From Rhizobium sp. ZPR4 (GTDB taxonomy: Bacteria > Pseudomonadota > Alphaproteobacteria > Rhizobiales > Rhizobiaceae): 64,000 bases of DNA. Shown one piece after another: positions 1 to 9,507 of the stretch (positions within the stretch are counted from its first letter, which is position 1; each line of letters starts with the position of its first letter). Under the pieces are notes generated by a model that saw nothing but the letters and a program-made list of their open reading frames with translations, did not search any database and had not been told where the DNA came from. Both the position numbers and the translations under genes were made by a program. The DNA lies in NCBI RefSeq assembly GCF_040215725.1, contig NZ_CP157968.1, positions 682,001 to 746,000 of the forward strand. The letters run 5' to 3'.

Positions 1-43
1 ATTTTGTGCGTTATTTGATATTTGTTCATATATCGCACAAAAT
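1..43. repeat. Perfect 10-bp inverted repeat with 23-bp spacer
   Basis: ATTTTGTGCG at 1-10 is the exact reverse complement of CGCACAAAAT at 34-43. The spacer is AT-rich. It could be a two-half-site operator or a looped terminator of a gene left of the window. Nothing in the sequence decides between these. Confidence 0.4.
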
Positions 44-410
44 GAATGCGAATTGGGAGGCCAGGGTTCCGGTACTAACGGGAAGACGGCCAACTTGCCG
101 CTCGATCATTTATTGTCAGTTGATATTGCTTCAACCAAATGAGGCTTGATCAATCACGGATTAACAATAGCTTGCAAGCCGACGACTGCCGGGCTCCTAG
201 CCATGACTGATCTCGAGCGTGAAGAAGACGGGATGCCTGATTTTACAAACCGGTCACTGCGTATTTTGGCTCGCGCCGACCGCCAGCAGCGTATGAAACG
301 GACTTAACTCACATCTCATATCCACGGTTCAAACGTCCGGCCAGTGTCGGTCCGACGCGTCCGGCGACGCAAACGCCTTTGCGAAATATTTTCCTTCGGA
401 GCTTCAAAAG
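1..410. other. Intergenic leader, no gene recognised
   Basis: No convincing coding region is visible between the window edge and the first gene at 411. The only clear structure is a perfect inverted repeat at 1-43, listed separately. The stretch is more AT-rich than the genes around it, as expected for a regulatory region. Sequence left of base 1 is not available, so an upstream gene cannot be excluded. Confidence 0.5.
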
Positions 411-896
411 ATGCACTTTGAATTGCAATCGATCCCTCGGCTTCGCCGCTCGTTCCTGAAGGGCTTCCTCGGAGGCACCGCGATCCTCACGGCGTCGTCC
501 GGCTACGCGAAAGAAAAGCCGGGCTCTCCTATTCATCGCGTTGTCTTCCAGGTAGACAGCAATGACGAGACCTTGATGAAGCACGCTGTCGGCGGTGCGG
601 TCAACATTTCGCATAATTACGGCCAGCTAAACGAACCCTATGCCGTTGAGATTGTCGCCAACGCAGCCGGAATAGCCATGTTCAGAAGCGATATCTCACC
701 CGTCGGTGAAACGCTAAGTATGCTGCGTAAAGCAATCCCGACCTTGAGACTGTCGATGTGCGGCTCTTCAAAAGTGATTGCTGAGCAGAAGGAAGGACGC
801 GAGCTACCGCTCATCGATGGCGTCGTGGTCGTCCCGTTCGGTGTTGTTCGGCTCGTCGAGCTTCAAGAGAAAGGCTGGAGCTATATTCATGCCTAA
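411..896 (+). CDS. Tat-exported DsrE-family-like protein
   Basis: The protein has 161 residues. It opens with a twin-arginine signal (RRSFLKGF, residues 12-19) followed by a hydrophobic stretch to about residue 33, so export of a folded protein to the periplasm is likely. The mature part (HRVVFQVDSND near residue 43, VEIVANAAGIAMF near 80, SMCGSS near 116) resembles the DsrE/DsrF-like sulfur-relay fold, with one Cys at about residue 116 where the family often has its active cysteine. The start has a purine-rich CGGAGC upstream. The stop overlaps the start of the thioredoxin-like gene, which implies coupled translation and a shared periplasmic thiol or sulfur function. The family assignment is from pattern only; the substrate is unknown. 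Confidence 0.6.
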   Translation: MHFELQSIPRLRRSFLKGFLGGTAILTASSGYAKEKPGSPIHRVVFQVDSNDETLMKHAVGGAVNISHNYGQLNEPYAVEIVANAAGIAMFRSDISPVGETLSMLRKAIPTLRLSMCGSSKVIAEQKEGRELPLIDGVVVVPFGVVRLVELQEKGWSYIHA

Positions 897-1494
897 CAGC
901 AAGAAAACTGCAGTCCTCGGCAAAATAGACAGGCGGACGGCACTCGCGTCTTTGCTTTTCCTTTTGACGGCCAGATCGTCCAGCGCCGTTTCCAGGTCAT
1001 TCGATGACCCTCCGGTGCTAGAGACTGTTCGCAGTCAATTCACCATGATGGCACCCCCGCAAAAGATGCCCGATGTGCGTCTGCCATTGCTGAACGGCAA
1101 GCTCGGATTGCTCACTGCCCGCCCTGGTGAAGTCCTCTTGCTGAATATATGGGCGAGCTGGTGCGTCAACTGCAGGGATGACCTGCGACAACTCGCAGAG
1201 CTTGCCCGACAACGACGGCGCGGGATTTCGGTCCAGACGGTCAGTGTCGATACGATCGAGGCCGATAGGGTGCGCGATTTCGTCGAGGAGCTTCGCGTTG
1301 GCGACCTGCCTATATTCCTGGATCGTTCGGGGATCCTCAGCGGCCACGCGGAAGGAACACAGGCGCTCTTGCCGGCCTTTGGGATGCCGATAACGTTTCT
1401 GATCCGGCCCGACGCGATTATCGCGGGATACATCACCGGAAGCCCGGACTGGTCGAGCAAAGCAGCCTCCGATCTGATTTCCTACTATATGTAG
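889..1494 (+). CDS. Periplasmic TlpA-like thioredoxin
   Basis: The product is a 201-residue exported thioredoxin-fold protein. The start ATG at 889 overlaps the end of the preceding gene by 8 bases and follows AGAAAGG/GGAG purine runs; a longer in-frame reading from 778 would lie inside the upstream gene. Residues 14-35 carry a second Tat-like signal (DRRTALASLLFLL). The mature protein has the TlpA/AhpC-type core (LLLNIWASWCVNC) with the redox pair C92 and C95, and a cis-Pro-type segment (GMPITFLI) further on. WCVNC rather than WCGPC suggests a specialised redox potential. Together with the DsrE-like protein it may form a periplasmic thiol-disulfide or sulfur-handling pair; that role is inferred from context. 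Confidence 0.75.
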   Translation: MPNSKKTAVLGKIDRRTALASLLFLLTARSSSAVSRSFDDPPVLETVRSQFTMMAPPQKMPDVRLPLLNGKLGLLTARPGEVLLLNIWASWCVNCRDDLRQLAELARQRRRGISVQTVSVDTIEADRVRDFVEELRVGDLPIFLDRSGILSGHAEGTQALLPAFGMPITFLIRPDAIIAGYITGSPDWSSKAASDLISYYM

Positions 1495-1731
1495 CGAACA
1501 CGCTGTCGCCAGACGTCGAGGTCAGCTTTCCTGAAGAGGAGGAGGGTGTCGGCTGCCGCGGCGCCGGAAGAACGCTTGGCAATAGCGGCAACTCACACAG
1601 TTTTTGGTCAGCTGGCGTCGATAGATCCGCGGCGCCGGATTTATGCTGGCAGATCAATTGGATCAAAGTGACCAAAACAAAATGATGCACACTGTGGATT
1701 TCGCAGGAAAAACAGTGTTGGAATCTGCGCT

Positions 1732-2514
1732 ATGGACACAACAAAAGTGTGGGATCAGATGCGCGAAACGGATTTCGTCAGCGGCTTTGCCAAGGGACTG
1801 AGAGTCATCGAAGCCTTTGGCGAGACACGGCAGCGCCTGACGATTGCCGAAGCATCGAAGCTGACCGGGCTCGATCGTGCCACCGTTCGCCGTTCCCTTC
1901 TGACGCTCTCCGAACTCGGCTACGCCGTCTATGATGGGAAATTCTTCACGCTGACGCCGAAGATCCTCCGGCTCGGCCATGCCTATCTTGCCGCGACGCC
2001 GCTGCCGATCATCATCCAGCCGCATCTCGATCAGCTGGCCGAGCGCGCCGGGCAGAATGCTTCGGCTTCGGTGCTCGACGGAACGGAAGTCGTCTATATC
2101 GCCCGCGCTTCGCAGCGCCGGGTGATGTCGATCAACCTGACGCCGGGCAGCCGTCTCCCGGCCTTCTGTGCCTCGATGGGCCGCGTCCTGCTGGCGGCCT
2201 TGCCGGAAAGCGAGGCGCGTTCGGTGCTTGAGCGGACCGAGCTCAAGGCGAATACGCCGAATACCAGGACCGATCCGGAAGAGCTGATGGCCGAATTCCG
2301 CCGGGTGAGAGGCCAAGGCTATGCCGTCATCGACCAGGAGCTGGAAATCGGGCTCTGCTCGATCGCCGTGCCAGTCGAAAACGATCGCGGCCAGATCGTA
2401 GCGGCGATCAATATCGGTGCACCAGCCGCCTATGTCGCGGGTTCCGACATGGCCGAGCGCTTTTTGCCGCTGCTGAAGGAGACGCAAAAGGCGCTGCGGC
2501 TGGTGCTGCCTTAA
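1732..2514 (+). CDS. pcaR: IclR-family regulator PcaR
   Basis: This 260-residue protein has the IclR layout: an N-terminal winged helix (about residues 15-75, with LTIAEASKLTGLDRATVRRSLLTL-type helices) and a C-terminal effector domain (about 85-255). The opening FVSGFAKGLRVIEAFG and the body match the PcaR/PcaU/PobR subgroup, which control protocatechuate and beta-ketoadipate genes, PcaR usually acting on pcaIJF. It converges on pobR with only 3 bases between stops. No pcaIJF genes lie in this window, so its targets are probably elsewhere. The start at 1732 has no strong ribosome site. PobR- or PcaU-like function is an alternative within the same subgroup. Confidence 0.8.
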   Translation: MDTTKVWDQMRETDFVSGFAKGLRVIEAFGETRQRLTIAEASKLTGLDRATVRRSLLTLSELGYAVYDGKFFTLTPKILRLGHAYLAATPLPIIIQPHLDQLAERAGQNASASVLDGTEVVYIARASQRRVMSINLTPGSRLPAFCASMGRVLLAALPESEARSVLERTELKANTPNTRTDPEELMAEFRRVRGQGYAVIDQELEIGLCSIAVPVENDRGQIVAAINIGAPAAYVAGSDMAERFLPLLKETQKALRLVLP

Positions 2515-2517
2515 TGC

Positions 2518-3405
2518 CTAGAGGCCTAACTTCCCCCGTTCCTCGATGCGCCAGGCACGGGGTGTCTGGCCGGTCTGCTTGACGAAGAAGCGCGAGAAAT
2601 AGGCGGGATCGGCAAAGCCGAGGCGATAGCTGATTTCCTGCACCGTCGCGAAGGTGAAGACCAGTTCCCTCTTTGCTTCGTCCAGCAGCTTGCGGGTAAT
2701 CAGCTCGTGGGCGCCGTGCCCTGTCCGGCTGCGCACGATGCGGCTGAGATGGGCAGGAGAAATGCCGAGGCTTTCGGCATAGAAGGCGGCTGGCTTGTGC
2801 GAACGGAAATGGCGTTGGATGAGGCCCTGCAGCATTTCCATCCGGCGCTCGCTCTCGTCGCCCGGATTGGATTCTTCATCCGCCTTTTGGGCGATGCGTG
2901 CCGTCAGCAGCAATGCCGAGGTCAGATAGGCATCGAGCAGGTCGTTGCGGCCGTTGCGGTGACTGGCAAATTCGTCACCCAGGCGTCTCAGCGTGCTGGC
3001 GACGTGGGCTGCGTCTTCGTCGCGGCTGTCGAGCAAGGTCAGATGCGGATCGGCAAGCCATGCTCCGAGCCGGCTGCGATCACCCGGAGATGCCTTCAGA
3101 TGCGAGATCAGCACCGTGATGACGAACCCGTCTATATCGCGCGAAAACCGGAAGCCGTGATTGAGGTGCGGCGGCACGGTGATGACGGCGGGTGGCGTAA
3201 AAGCATGCGGAACGCCATCGAAGATCGCGTCGCCGGAGCCGGCATCGATGTACAAAATCTGAAAGAAGCTCTCATGCCGGTGCGGGCGGATTTCCCAGTG
3301 ATGGAGGCTGCTGCGGGAGGGGATGGTCTCGCAATGCAGCCAGAAATCGGGCTTTCTGCCGGTATTTTCACCGTAGAGCTCATAGGTCGGCACGTTTTTC
3401 GTCAT
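2518..3405 (-). CDS. pobR: AraC-family regulator PobR of 4-hydroxybenzoate hydroxylase
   Basis: The protein has 295 residues. An N-terminal cupin-like sensing domain (HRHESFFQILYIDAGSG near residue 43) is followed by a C-terminal double helix-turn-helix of the AraC/XylS type (AESLGISPAHLSRIV and VQEISYRLGFADPAYFSRFF, residues about 205-285). It is transcribed divergently from pobA with 113 bases between the starts, the arrangement known for AraC-type PobR activators of pobA in rhizobia and Agrobacterium. GGAGGAG precedes the ATG. It probably responds to 4-hydroxybenzoate; this is inferred from position and family. Confidence 0.82.
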   Translation of the reverse strand: MTKNVPTYELYGENTGRKPDFWLHCETIPSRSSLHHWEIRPHRHESFFQILYIDAGSGDAIFDGVPHAFTPPAVITVPPHLNHGFRFSRDIDGFVITVLISHLKASPGDRSRLGAWLADPHLTLLDSRDEDAAHVASTLRRLGDEFASHRNGRNDLLDAYLTSALLLTARIAQKADEESNPGDESERRMEMLQGLIQRHFRSHKPAAFYAESLGISPAHLSRIVRSRTGHGAHELITRKLLDEAKRELVFTFATVQEISYRLGFADPAYFSRFFVKQTGQTPRAWRIEERGKLGL

Positions 3406-3491
3406 GGCTCTCCTCCTTCGCCATGTTCGATTTGTGCAATTTCATGACCGAATTGTCCATTGCGGATCGATCATGCGCCGAAGAGACTTGA

Positions 3492-4691
<1,200 letters not shown>

Positions 4692-4698
4692 TGAGGCT

Positions 4699-5631
4699 TT
4701 AGAGCTTCTTGGCGACCTCGCTTGCCGCTTCCCGGATCGTCTGCATCAGGATCGATAATGGCAGGCTGAGCACGGCATGGGTGCGAACGGTCAAGCCAAC
4801 CGGTCCCTTTGTCTCGCTGGTGTCGATCGGCAGCAACGCCAGCAGCCCATCATCGACATCGCCGGCAACGACGCCGGCCGAGATGATCCAGATGGCATCG
4901 CTCGAGCGGACGAAGGCGCGGCCGAACGAGTCGGAGACGGTTTCAATCTGGTTGGGCAGTCCGCCGGAGCCGTTGGCGATCAGGAAGCTCTCGACGAAGG
5001 GACGGATGATCGAGCCGCGTGTCGGCATGAGGATCGTGTAGCGGTTGAGATCGGAAAACATCGACTGCCTGTCGGAAAGCAAGGGATGACCGGCCCTGAC
5101 CGCAAAGACGACCTGTTCGGAATAGAGGTGCTCGAAGGAAAAGCCGGTCATCTTGTCGGGGCTTGCCAATCGGCCGACGACGAGATCGAGATCGCCGACG
5201 CGCAGTTGCTCCAGCAACACGGAGTTCTCGCCGGTCACGATCTTGATGCGGCTCCAGGTCTCCTCCTTGAGAAACAGGTCCATCGCGCGGGGCATGATCC
5301 GCGTCGAGACCGTCGGCAGCGCGCCGACGCGGATCGCTGGTGCTTCGCCGGAGCGCTCCTGCGAGACGGAATCCAGGCCTTGCCGAAGCGCCGTCAGCGC
5401 GGCACCGGCATGGCGGAGAAAGACTTCGCCGTAGCGGGTAATGCGGATGCCGCGTCCGTCGCGTTCGAAAACGGCGACACCGAGTGCTTCTTCCAGCTCG
5501 CGGATCGTCTTCGTCACTGCCGGCTGGCTGATATTCAGCAGTCCGGCGGCCTTGATCACGCTTTTCTGGCGCGCAACCTCGACAAAGGTCTGCAGATGGC
5601 GGAACTTGATGCGCGCGTCGAGCATGCTCAC
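4699..5631 (-). CDS. pcaQ: LysR-family activator PcaQ
   Basis: The 310-residue LysR regulator has a winged helix at about residues 7-65 (FVEVARQKSVIKAAGLLNISQPAVTKTI-type) and a periplasmic-binding-like effector domain to the C-terminus. PcaQ activates pcaDCHGB in Agrobacterium and Sinorhizobium in response to carboxymuconate or carboxymuconolactone intermediates, and in S. meliloti also a protocatechuate ABC transporter; both targets are in this window. It lies divergent to pcaD, with a palindromic PcaQ-like box between them that almost touches its own start. The start is GTG at 5631, with an in-frame ATG at 5625 as an alternative. Confidence 0.92.
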   Translation of the reverse strand: MSMLDARIKFRHLQTFVEVARQKSVIKAAGLLNISQPAVTKTIRELEEALGVAVFERDGRGIRITRYGEVFLRHAGAALTALRQGLDSVSQERSGEAPAIRVGALPTVSTRIMPRAMDLFLKEETWSRIKIVTGENSVLLEQLRVGDLDLVVGRLASPDKMTGFSFEHLYSEQVVFAVRAGHPLLSDRQSMFSDLNRYTILMPTRGSIIRPFVESFLIANGSGGLPNQIETVSDSFGRAFVRSSDAIWIISAGVVAGDVDDGLLALLPIDTSETKGPVGLTVRTHAVLSLPLSILMQTIREAASEVAKKL

Positions 5632-5633
5632 TC

Positions 5634-5649
5634 ATAACCCTAGAGTTAT
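5634..5649. promoter_or_regulatory. PcaQ-type operator between pcaQ and pcaD
   Basis: ATAACC-CTAG-AGTTAT is a 16-bp near-palindrome with the LysR T-N11-A form and the ATAACC half-site described for rhizobial PcaQ boxes. It begins 3 bases upstream of the pcaQ GTG and about 70 bases before pcaD, so it could serve both activation of pcaD and autoregulation of pcaQ. Confidence 0.75.
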
Positions 5650-5719
5650 CGTAGAGCAAAGAAATATCATTTTACCTAACCAGATTATACATCCAATCTC
5701 GTGCCCGAGGAGATTTCCA

Positions 5720-6526
5720 GTGCAGTTTGCCCGTATCAACGACGTCACGATCCACTATCAGATCATCGGTGGTCCCGCCGACAAGCCTGTTCTCGTCTTT
5801 GCCAATTCGCTCGGCACCGATTTCCGGATCTGGCGGGATGTGATCGTGCGGCTCGCCGGCGATTTCGCCATCGTGCTCTACGACAAGCGCGGCCATGGCC
5901 TCTCCGATCTTGGCCAGATGCCCTATTCCATTGAGGATCATGCGACCGACCTTGCCGGCCTGCTCGATTTCCTTTCGATCAAGAATGCCATCATTTGCGG
6001 GCTTTCGGTCGGCGGACTGGTCGCCCAGTCGCTCTATCAGCGTCGCCCGGATCTGGTGCGGGCGCTGATCCTCTGCGACACCGCCCACAAGATCGGCACG
6101 GCCGAAAGCTGGAATGCCCGCATCGCCAAGGTCGAGGCTGATGGCATCGAGTCCATCGTCGATTCCATCATGGAGCGCTGGTTCACGCCCGCCTTCCGCC
6201 GCCCGGAAAACATCGCCTTTGCCGGCTATTGCAACATGCTGATCCGCCAGCCGGTTGCAGGCTATGCCGCCACCTGCGCGGCGCTTCGGGATGCCGATCT
6301 CACCGAAGCCGCGAGCAAGATCGCGGTGCCTACCATCTGCATCGTCGGCGATCAGGATGGTTCCACTCCGCCGGAGCTCGTGCTTTCGACGGCAAAGCTC
6401 ATCCCGAATGCGCGTTATGAAGTGATCAAGGACGCCGGCCATATCCCCTGCGTCGAACAACCCGAGGCGTTGACCGAAGTCATCCGTGCCTTCGTCGACG
6501 TCGTCCTGCGTGGAGAACAAGCCTGA
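5720..6526 (+). CDS. pcaD: 3-oxoadipate enol-lactonase
   Basis: PcaD (EC 3.1.1.24) hydrolyses beta-ketoadipate enol-lactone to beta-ketoadipate. The product is a 268-residue alpha/beta-hydrolase with nucleophile elbow CGLSVGG (Ser96), an acid-region motif VGDQDGSTPPE and the C-terminal catalytic His in AGHIPCVEQPE. The GTG at 5720 is chosen because it gives the conserved QFARINDVTIHY start and follows GAGGAG at 5706-5711; the longer in-frame reading from 5441 would run across the regulatory region and pcaQ. It is the first gene of the operon and overlaps pcaC by one base (TGATG). Confidence 0.93.
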   Translation: MQFARINDVTIHYQIIGGPADKPVLVFANSLGTDFRIWRDVIVRLAGDFAIVLYDKRGHGLSDLGQMPYSIEDHATDLAGLLDFLSIKNAIICGLSVGGLVAQSLYQRRPDLVRALILCDTAHKIGTAESWNARIAKVEADGIESIVDSIMERWFTPAFRRPENIAFAGYCNMLIRQPVAGYAATCAALRDADLTEAASKIAVPTICIVGDQDGSTPPELVLSTAKLIPNARYEVIKDAGHIPCVEQPEALTEVIRAFVDVVLRGEQA

Positions 6527-6930
6527 TGAATGACCCCACCGCGCCGTCCGAGCGTTATCTGCAAGGCATGGCGACGCGCCGCGCCGTGCTCGGCGATGGC
6601 CATGTCGATCGCGCCCAGCAGGCTGTGACGGAGTTCGACCAGCCTTTTCAGGAGCTCATCACCGAAGCGGCTTGGGGGCATGTTTGGTCACGCCCGACGC
6701 TCAGCCGGCGTGAGCGCTCCATCGTGACGATCGCGCTTCTGGCCGCACTTGGTCAGGATGATGAGGTGGCCATGCATGTACGCGCCACGCGCAACACCGG
6801 CGCGACGCGTAACGACATCTGCGAGGCGCTTCTGCATGTGGCGATCTATGCCGGCGTGCCGGCGGCAAACCATGCGATCAAGATCGCCAAGCAGGTTTTT
6901 GAACAGATGGACGCCGAACAGGCGGCATGA
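6526..6930 (+). CDS. pcaC: 4-carboxymuconolactone decarboxylase
   Basis: PcaC (EC 4.1.1.44) decarboxylates gamma-carboxymuconolactone to the enol-lactone used by PcaD. The 134 residues match the usual length of the stand-alone enzyme. The CMD/AhpD-type helical core is visible (LSRRERSIVTIALLAALGQDD near residue 62 and HVRATRNTGATRNDICEALLH near 85). Its start overlaps the pcaD stop and the pcaH start follows 12 bases after its stop, so it is translated within one operon. Confidence 0.95.
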   Translation: MNDPTAPSERYLQGMATRRAVLGDGHVDRAQQAVTEFDQPFQELITEAAWGHVWSRPTLSRRERSIVTIALLAALGQDDEVAMHVRATRNTGATRNDICEALLHVAIYAGVPAANHAIKIAKQVFEQMDAEQAA

Positions 6931-6942
6931 AGCGAGGCAGAC

Positions 6943-7692
6943 ATGTCCGATAGAAGCAACAGCAAGCCCGAGACCGGCGCCTTTTTCGCGAGAGACCGCG
7001 CCTGGCATCCGCCGGCCTTTGCGCCCGGCTACAAGACCTCCGTGCTGCGCTCGCCGCAGCGCGCATTGCTGTCGCTCGACGGCACCATCTCGGAGATCAC
7101 CGGGCCGGTCTTTGGCCATTCCATATTGAACGAACTCGACAACGACCTGATCCATAATTTTGCCAAGCCCGGCGAGAGCGCCATCGGAGAGCGGATCATC
7201 GTCCACGGCCGCGTGCTTGACGAGCGCGGCCGGTCGGTGCCGGGTGTCCTGCTCGAATTCTGGCAGGCCAACGCTGGCGGGCGTTACCGCCACAAAAAGG
7301 AAACCTATCTCGCCGCCATCGACCCGAATTTCGGCGGCTGCGGCCGCGCCATCACCGATGACGAAGGGCGCTACGCCTTCCGCACCATCCGCCCCGGCGC
7401 CTATCCCTGGCCGAATGGCGTCAACGACTGGCGCCCGGCGCATATCCATTTCTCCGTCTTCGGCCATGGCTTTGCGCAGCGGCTGATCACGCAAATGTAT
7501 TTCGAGGGCGATCCGATGATCTGGAAATGTCCGATCGTCGGCACGATCCCCGACAGACAGGCGATCGAGCAGCTGATCGCGCCGCTCGACTGGGGTAACA
7601 CGATCCCGATGGATGCTCGCGCCTATAAATTCGATATCGTGCTGCGCGGTCGCCGGTCGACCCTGTTCGAAAACCGGCTGGAGGGCAATTGA
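6943..7692 (+). CDS. pcaH: Protocatechuate 3,4-dioxygenase beta subunit
   Basis: PcaH with PcaG forms the non-heme Fe(III) intradiol dioxygenase (EC 1.13.11.3) that cleaves protocatechuate to 3-carboxy-cis,cis-muconate. The 249-residue protein has the intradiol core (VHGRVLDERGRSVPGVLLEFWQA near residue 87) and the iron-site segments: tyrosines in GRYRHKK and PGAYPWPNG, and the histidines of RPAHIHFSVFG. The beta subunit carries the iron, which agrees with these residues being intact here. It overlaps pcaG by one base. Confidence 0.95.
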   Translation: MSDRSNSKPETGAFFARDRAWHPPAFAPGYKTSVLRSPQRALLSLDGTISEITGPVFGHSILNELDNDLIHNFAKPGESAIGERIIVHGRVLDERGRSVPGVLLEFWQANAGGRYRHKKETYLAAIDPNFGGCGRAITDDEGRYAFRTIRPGAYPWPNGVNDWRPAHIHFSVFGHGFAQRLITQMYFEGDPMIWKCPIVGTIPDRQAIEQLIAPLDWGNTIPMDARAYKFDIVLRGRRSTLFENRLEGN

Positions 7693-8306
7693 TGGTACAG
7701 GAACTCGGCTATCTCAAGGAAACGCCGTCGCAGACGGCAGGGCCTTACGTCCACATCGGCCTGACGCCGAACTATAGCGAGATCGGTGGCGTCTACGAAA
7801 CCGATCTCGGCTCCACCATGGTCAACGACAAGACGCTCGGCGAGCGCATCACGATAACGGGCAGGGTGCTCGACGGTGCAGGAGCGCCGGTCAAGGACGC
7901 CGTCCTGGAAATCTGGCAGGCCGACAGCGCCGGCTTCTACAACAGCCCCTCGGAGCTGCGGGGCACTGCCGATCCGAATTTCACCGGCTGGGGGCGCTGC
8001 CCGACCAATTCGGCCGATGGCGTTTTTCGTTTCGAGACCATCAAACCCGGCCGTGTTCCCTTCAAGGACGGCCGCAAGATGGCGCCGCACATCACTGTCT
8101 GGATCGTGGCGCGCGGTATCAATATCGGCTTGCACACGCGGATGTATTTTCCGGAAGAAGCTGCCGCCAATGCGGAAGATCCTTTGCTTGCCCGCATCGA
8201 ACACAAGGAGCGTTTGGCAACGCTGATCGCCCGCAAGGAAGGCTCCGTTTACACCTTCGACGTCCATTTGCAGGGCGACAAGGAAACGGTTTTCCTCGAT
8301 ATATAA
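7692..8306 (+). CDS. pcaG: Protocatechuate 3,4-dioxygenase alpha subunit
   Basis: PcaG is the alpha subunit of the ring-cleavage dioxygenase. It has 204 residues and the same intradiol fold as PcaH (ITGRVLDGAGAPVKDAVLEIWQAD near residue 55, GWGRCPTNSADGVFRF near 100). The double iron-ligand tyrosine/histidine set seen in PcaH is not fully present, as is usual for this subunit. The ATG at 7692 overlaps the pcaH stop; an in-frame TTG three bases earlier is less likely to be the start. Confidence 0.94.
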   Translation: MVQELGYLKETPSQTAGPYVHIGLTPNYSEIGGVYETDLGSTMVNDKTLGERITITGRVLDGAGAPVKDAVLEIWQADSAGFYNSPSELRGTADPNFTGWGRCPTNSADGVFRFETIKPGRVPFKDGRKMAPHITVWIVARGINIGLHTRMYFPEEAAANAEDPLLARIEHKERLATLIARKEGSVYTFDVHLQGDKETVFLDI

Positions 8307-8309
8307 GCC

Positions 8310-9362
8310 ATGAGCGTTTCTCCCTTCGACCATCCTTTTCTATCCGGCCTTCTCGGTGACGAGGAGATTGCGGCGTATTTTTCCGCCAAGGCCGACATCC
8401 GCGCCATGCTGGCCTTCGAAGCCGCGCTTGCCGAGGTCGAGGCGCGGCATGGGTTGATCCCGAAGGCAGCGGCTGCTCGTATCGCCGAAGTCTGCGCGAC
8501 TTTTGAACCGGATCTGCAAAGCCTGAGGACGGCGACGGGCTCTGATGGCGTCGTCGTCCCCGATCTTGTCAGGCAGCTGCGCAAGGCCGTCGGCGAGGAT
8601 GCAGGCAAGCATGTCCACTTCGGCGCCACCAGCCAGGATGTCATCGATACCAGCCTGATGATGCGGCTGAAGGCGGCGGCATTTATCCTGAGCGGCCGCC
8701 TCTTCGCCGTATCATCCGCGCTTGCCAAACTGGATGAGCGTTTCGGATCGAACAGGCTGATGGGTCGCACCCGGATGCAGGCGGCGATTGCGATCACGGT
8801 GTCCGATCGGCTGCAGGCGTGGCAGCATCCGCTCGATCAGTATCGGGACCGGCTGACGCAGGAGACTTTCCCGCTGCAGTTCGGCGGTGCGGCGGGTACG
8901 CTTGAAAAGTTCGGGCCGCAAGCGGCCGAAATCAGGAGCTCGCTGGCACAGGCGCTCGGCCTGACGGACGAGCCGCAGTGGCAGAGCCAAAGGGGGCGCA
9001 TTGCCGAACTTGCCGGGCTCTTGTCCATGATCTCGGGCAGTCTCGGCAAGATCGGCCAGGATGTCGCACTTCTGGCGCAGGTGGGCGACGAGATCGAGCT
9101 TGCCGGCGGCGGTGGCTCGTCGGCGATGCCGCACAAACAAAACCCGGTTGCGGCCGAAACGCTGGTCACGCTTGCCCGCTTCAATGCGGTGCAGCTTTCG
9201 GGCATTCACCACTCGCTCGTGCACGAGCAGGAGCGTTCGGGTGCTGCCTGGACATTGGAATGGCTGCTCTTGCCGCCTATGGTGGTGACAACGGCGGTGT
9301 CGCTGCGCCATGCCCTGCAATTGATCGGCATGATCAAGCGTCTGGGAACTGCAGCGGAGTAG
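8310..9362 (+). CDS. pcaB: 3-carboxy-cis,cis-muconate cycloisomerase
   Basis: PcaB (EC 5.5.1.2) converts carboxymuconate to gamma-carboxymuconolactone. The 350-residue protein belongs to the fumarase/aspartase superfamily: HFGATSQDVIDTSLMM near residue 105 and the superfamily signature GGSSAMPHKQNP near residue 270. Rhizobial PcaB is typically shorter than the roughly 450-residue Pseudomonas enzyme, lacking the C-terminal domain, and this length fits that. It starts 3 bases after pcaG and is the last gene of pcaDCHGB. Confidence 0.93.
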   Translation: MSVSPFDHPFLSGLLGDEEIAAYFSAKADIRAMLAFEAALAEVEARHGLIPKAAAARIAEVCATFEPDLQSLRTATGSDGVVVPDLVRQLRKAVGEDAGKHVHFGATSQDVIDTSLMMRLKAAAFILSGRLFAVSSALAKLDERFGSNRLMGRTRMQAAIAITVSDRLQAWQHPLDQYRDRLTQETFPLQFGGAAGTLEKFGPQAAEIRSSLAQALGLTDEPQWQSQRGRIAELAGLLSMISGSLGKIGQDVALLAQVGDEIELAGGGGSSAMPHKQNPVAAETLVTLARFNAVQLSGIHHSLVHEQERSGAAWTLEWLLLPPMVVTTAVSLRHALQLIGMIKRLGTAAE

Positions 9363-9379
9363 GATATTTACCGCTAATC

Positions 9380-9395
9380 ATAACCGAATAAGTAT
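9380..9395. promoter_or_regulatory. Second PcaQ-like box, upstream of pcaM
   Basis: ATAACC-GAAT-AAGTAT keeps the same 6-4-6 layout as the box at 5634-5649 and matches its outer half-sites at 10 of 12 positions. It lies 113 bases before the solute-binding-protein start. PcaQ control of the equivalent transporter is known in S. meliloti. Confidence 0.6.
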
Positions 9396-9507
9396 GGATG
9401 GAAGGTTTTATTTCATTTTACATCACCTTTTCCTATGAGAAATTGGCGATGATCAGGATTTAAACGATCAAGGGCGGCACAAGAAACGGCTGCCGGGAGG
9501 AGAAAAA

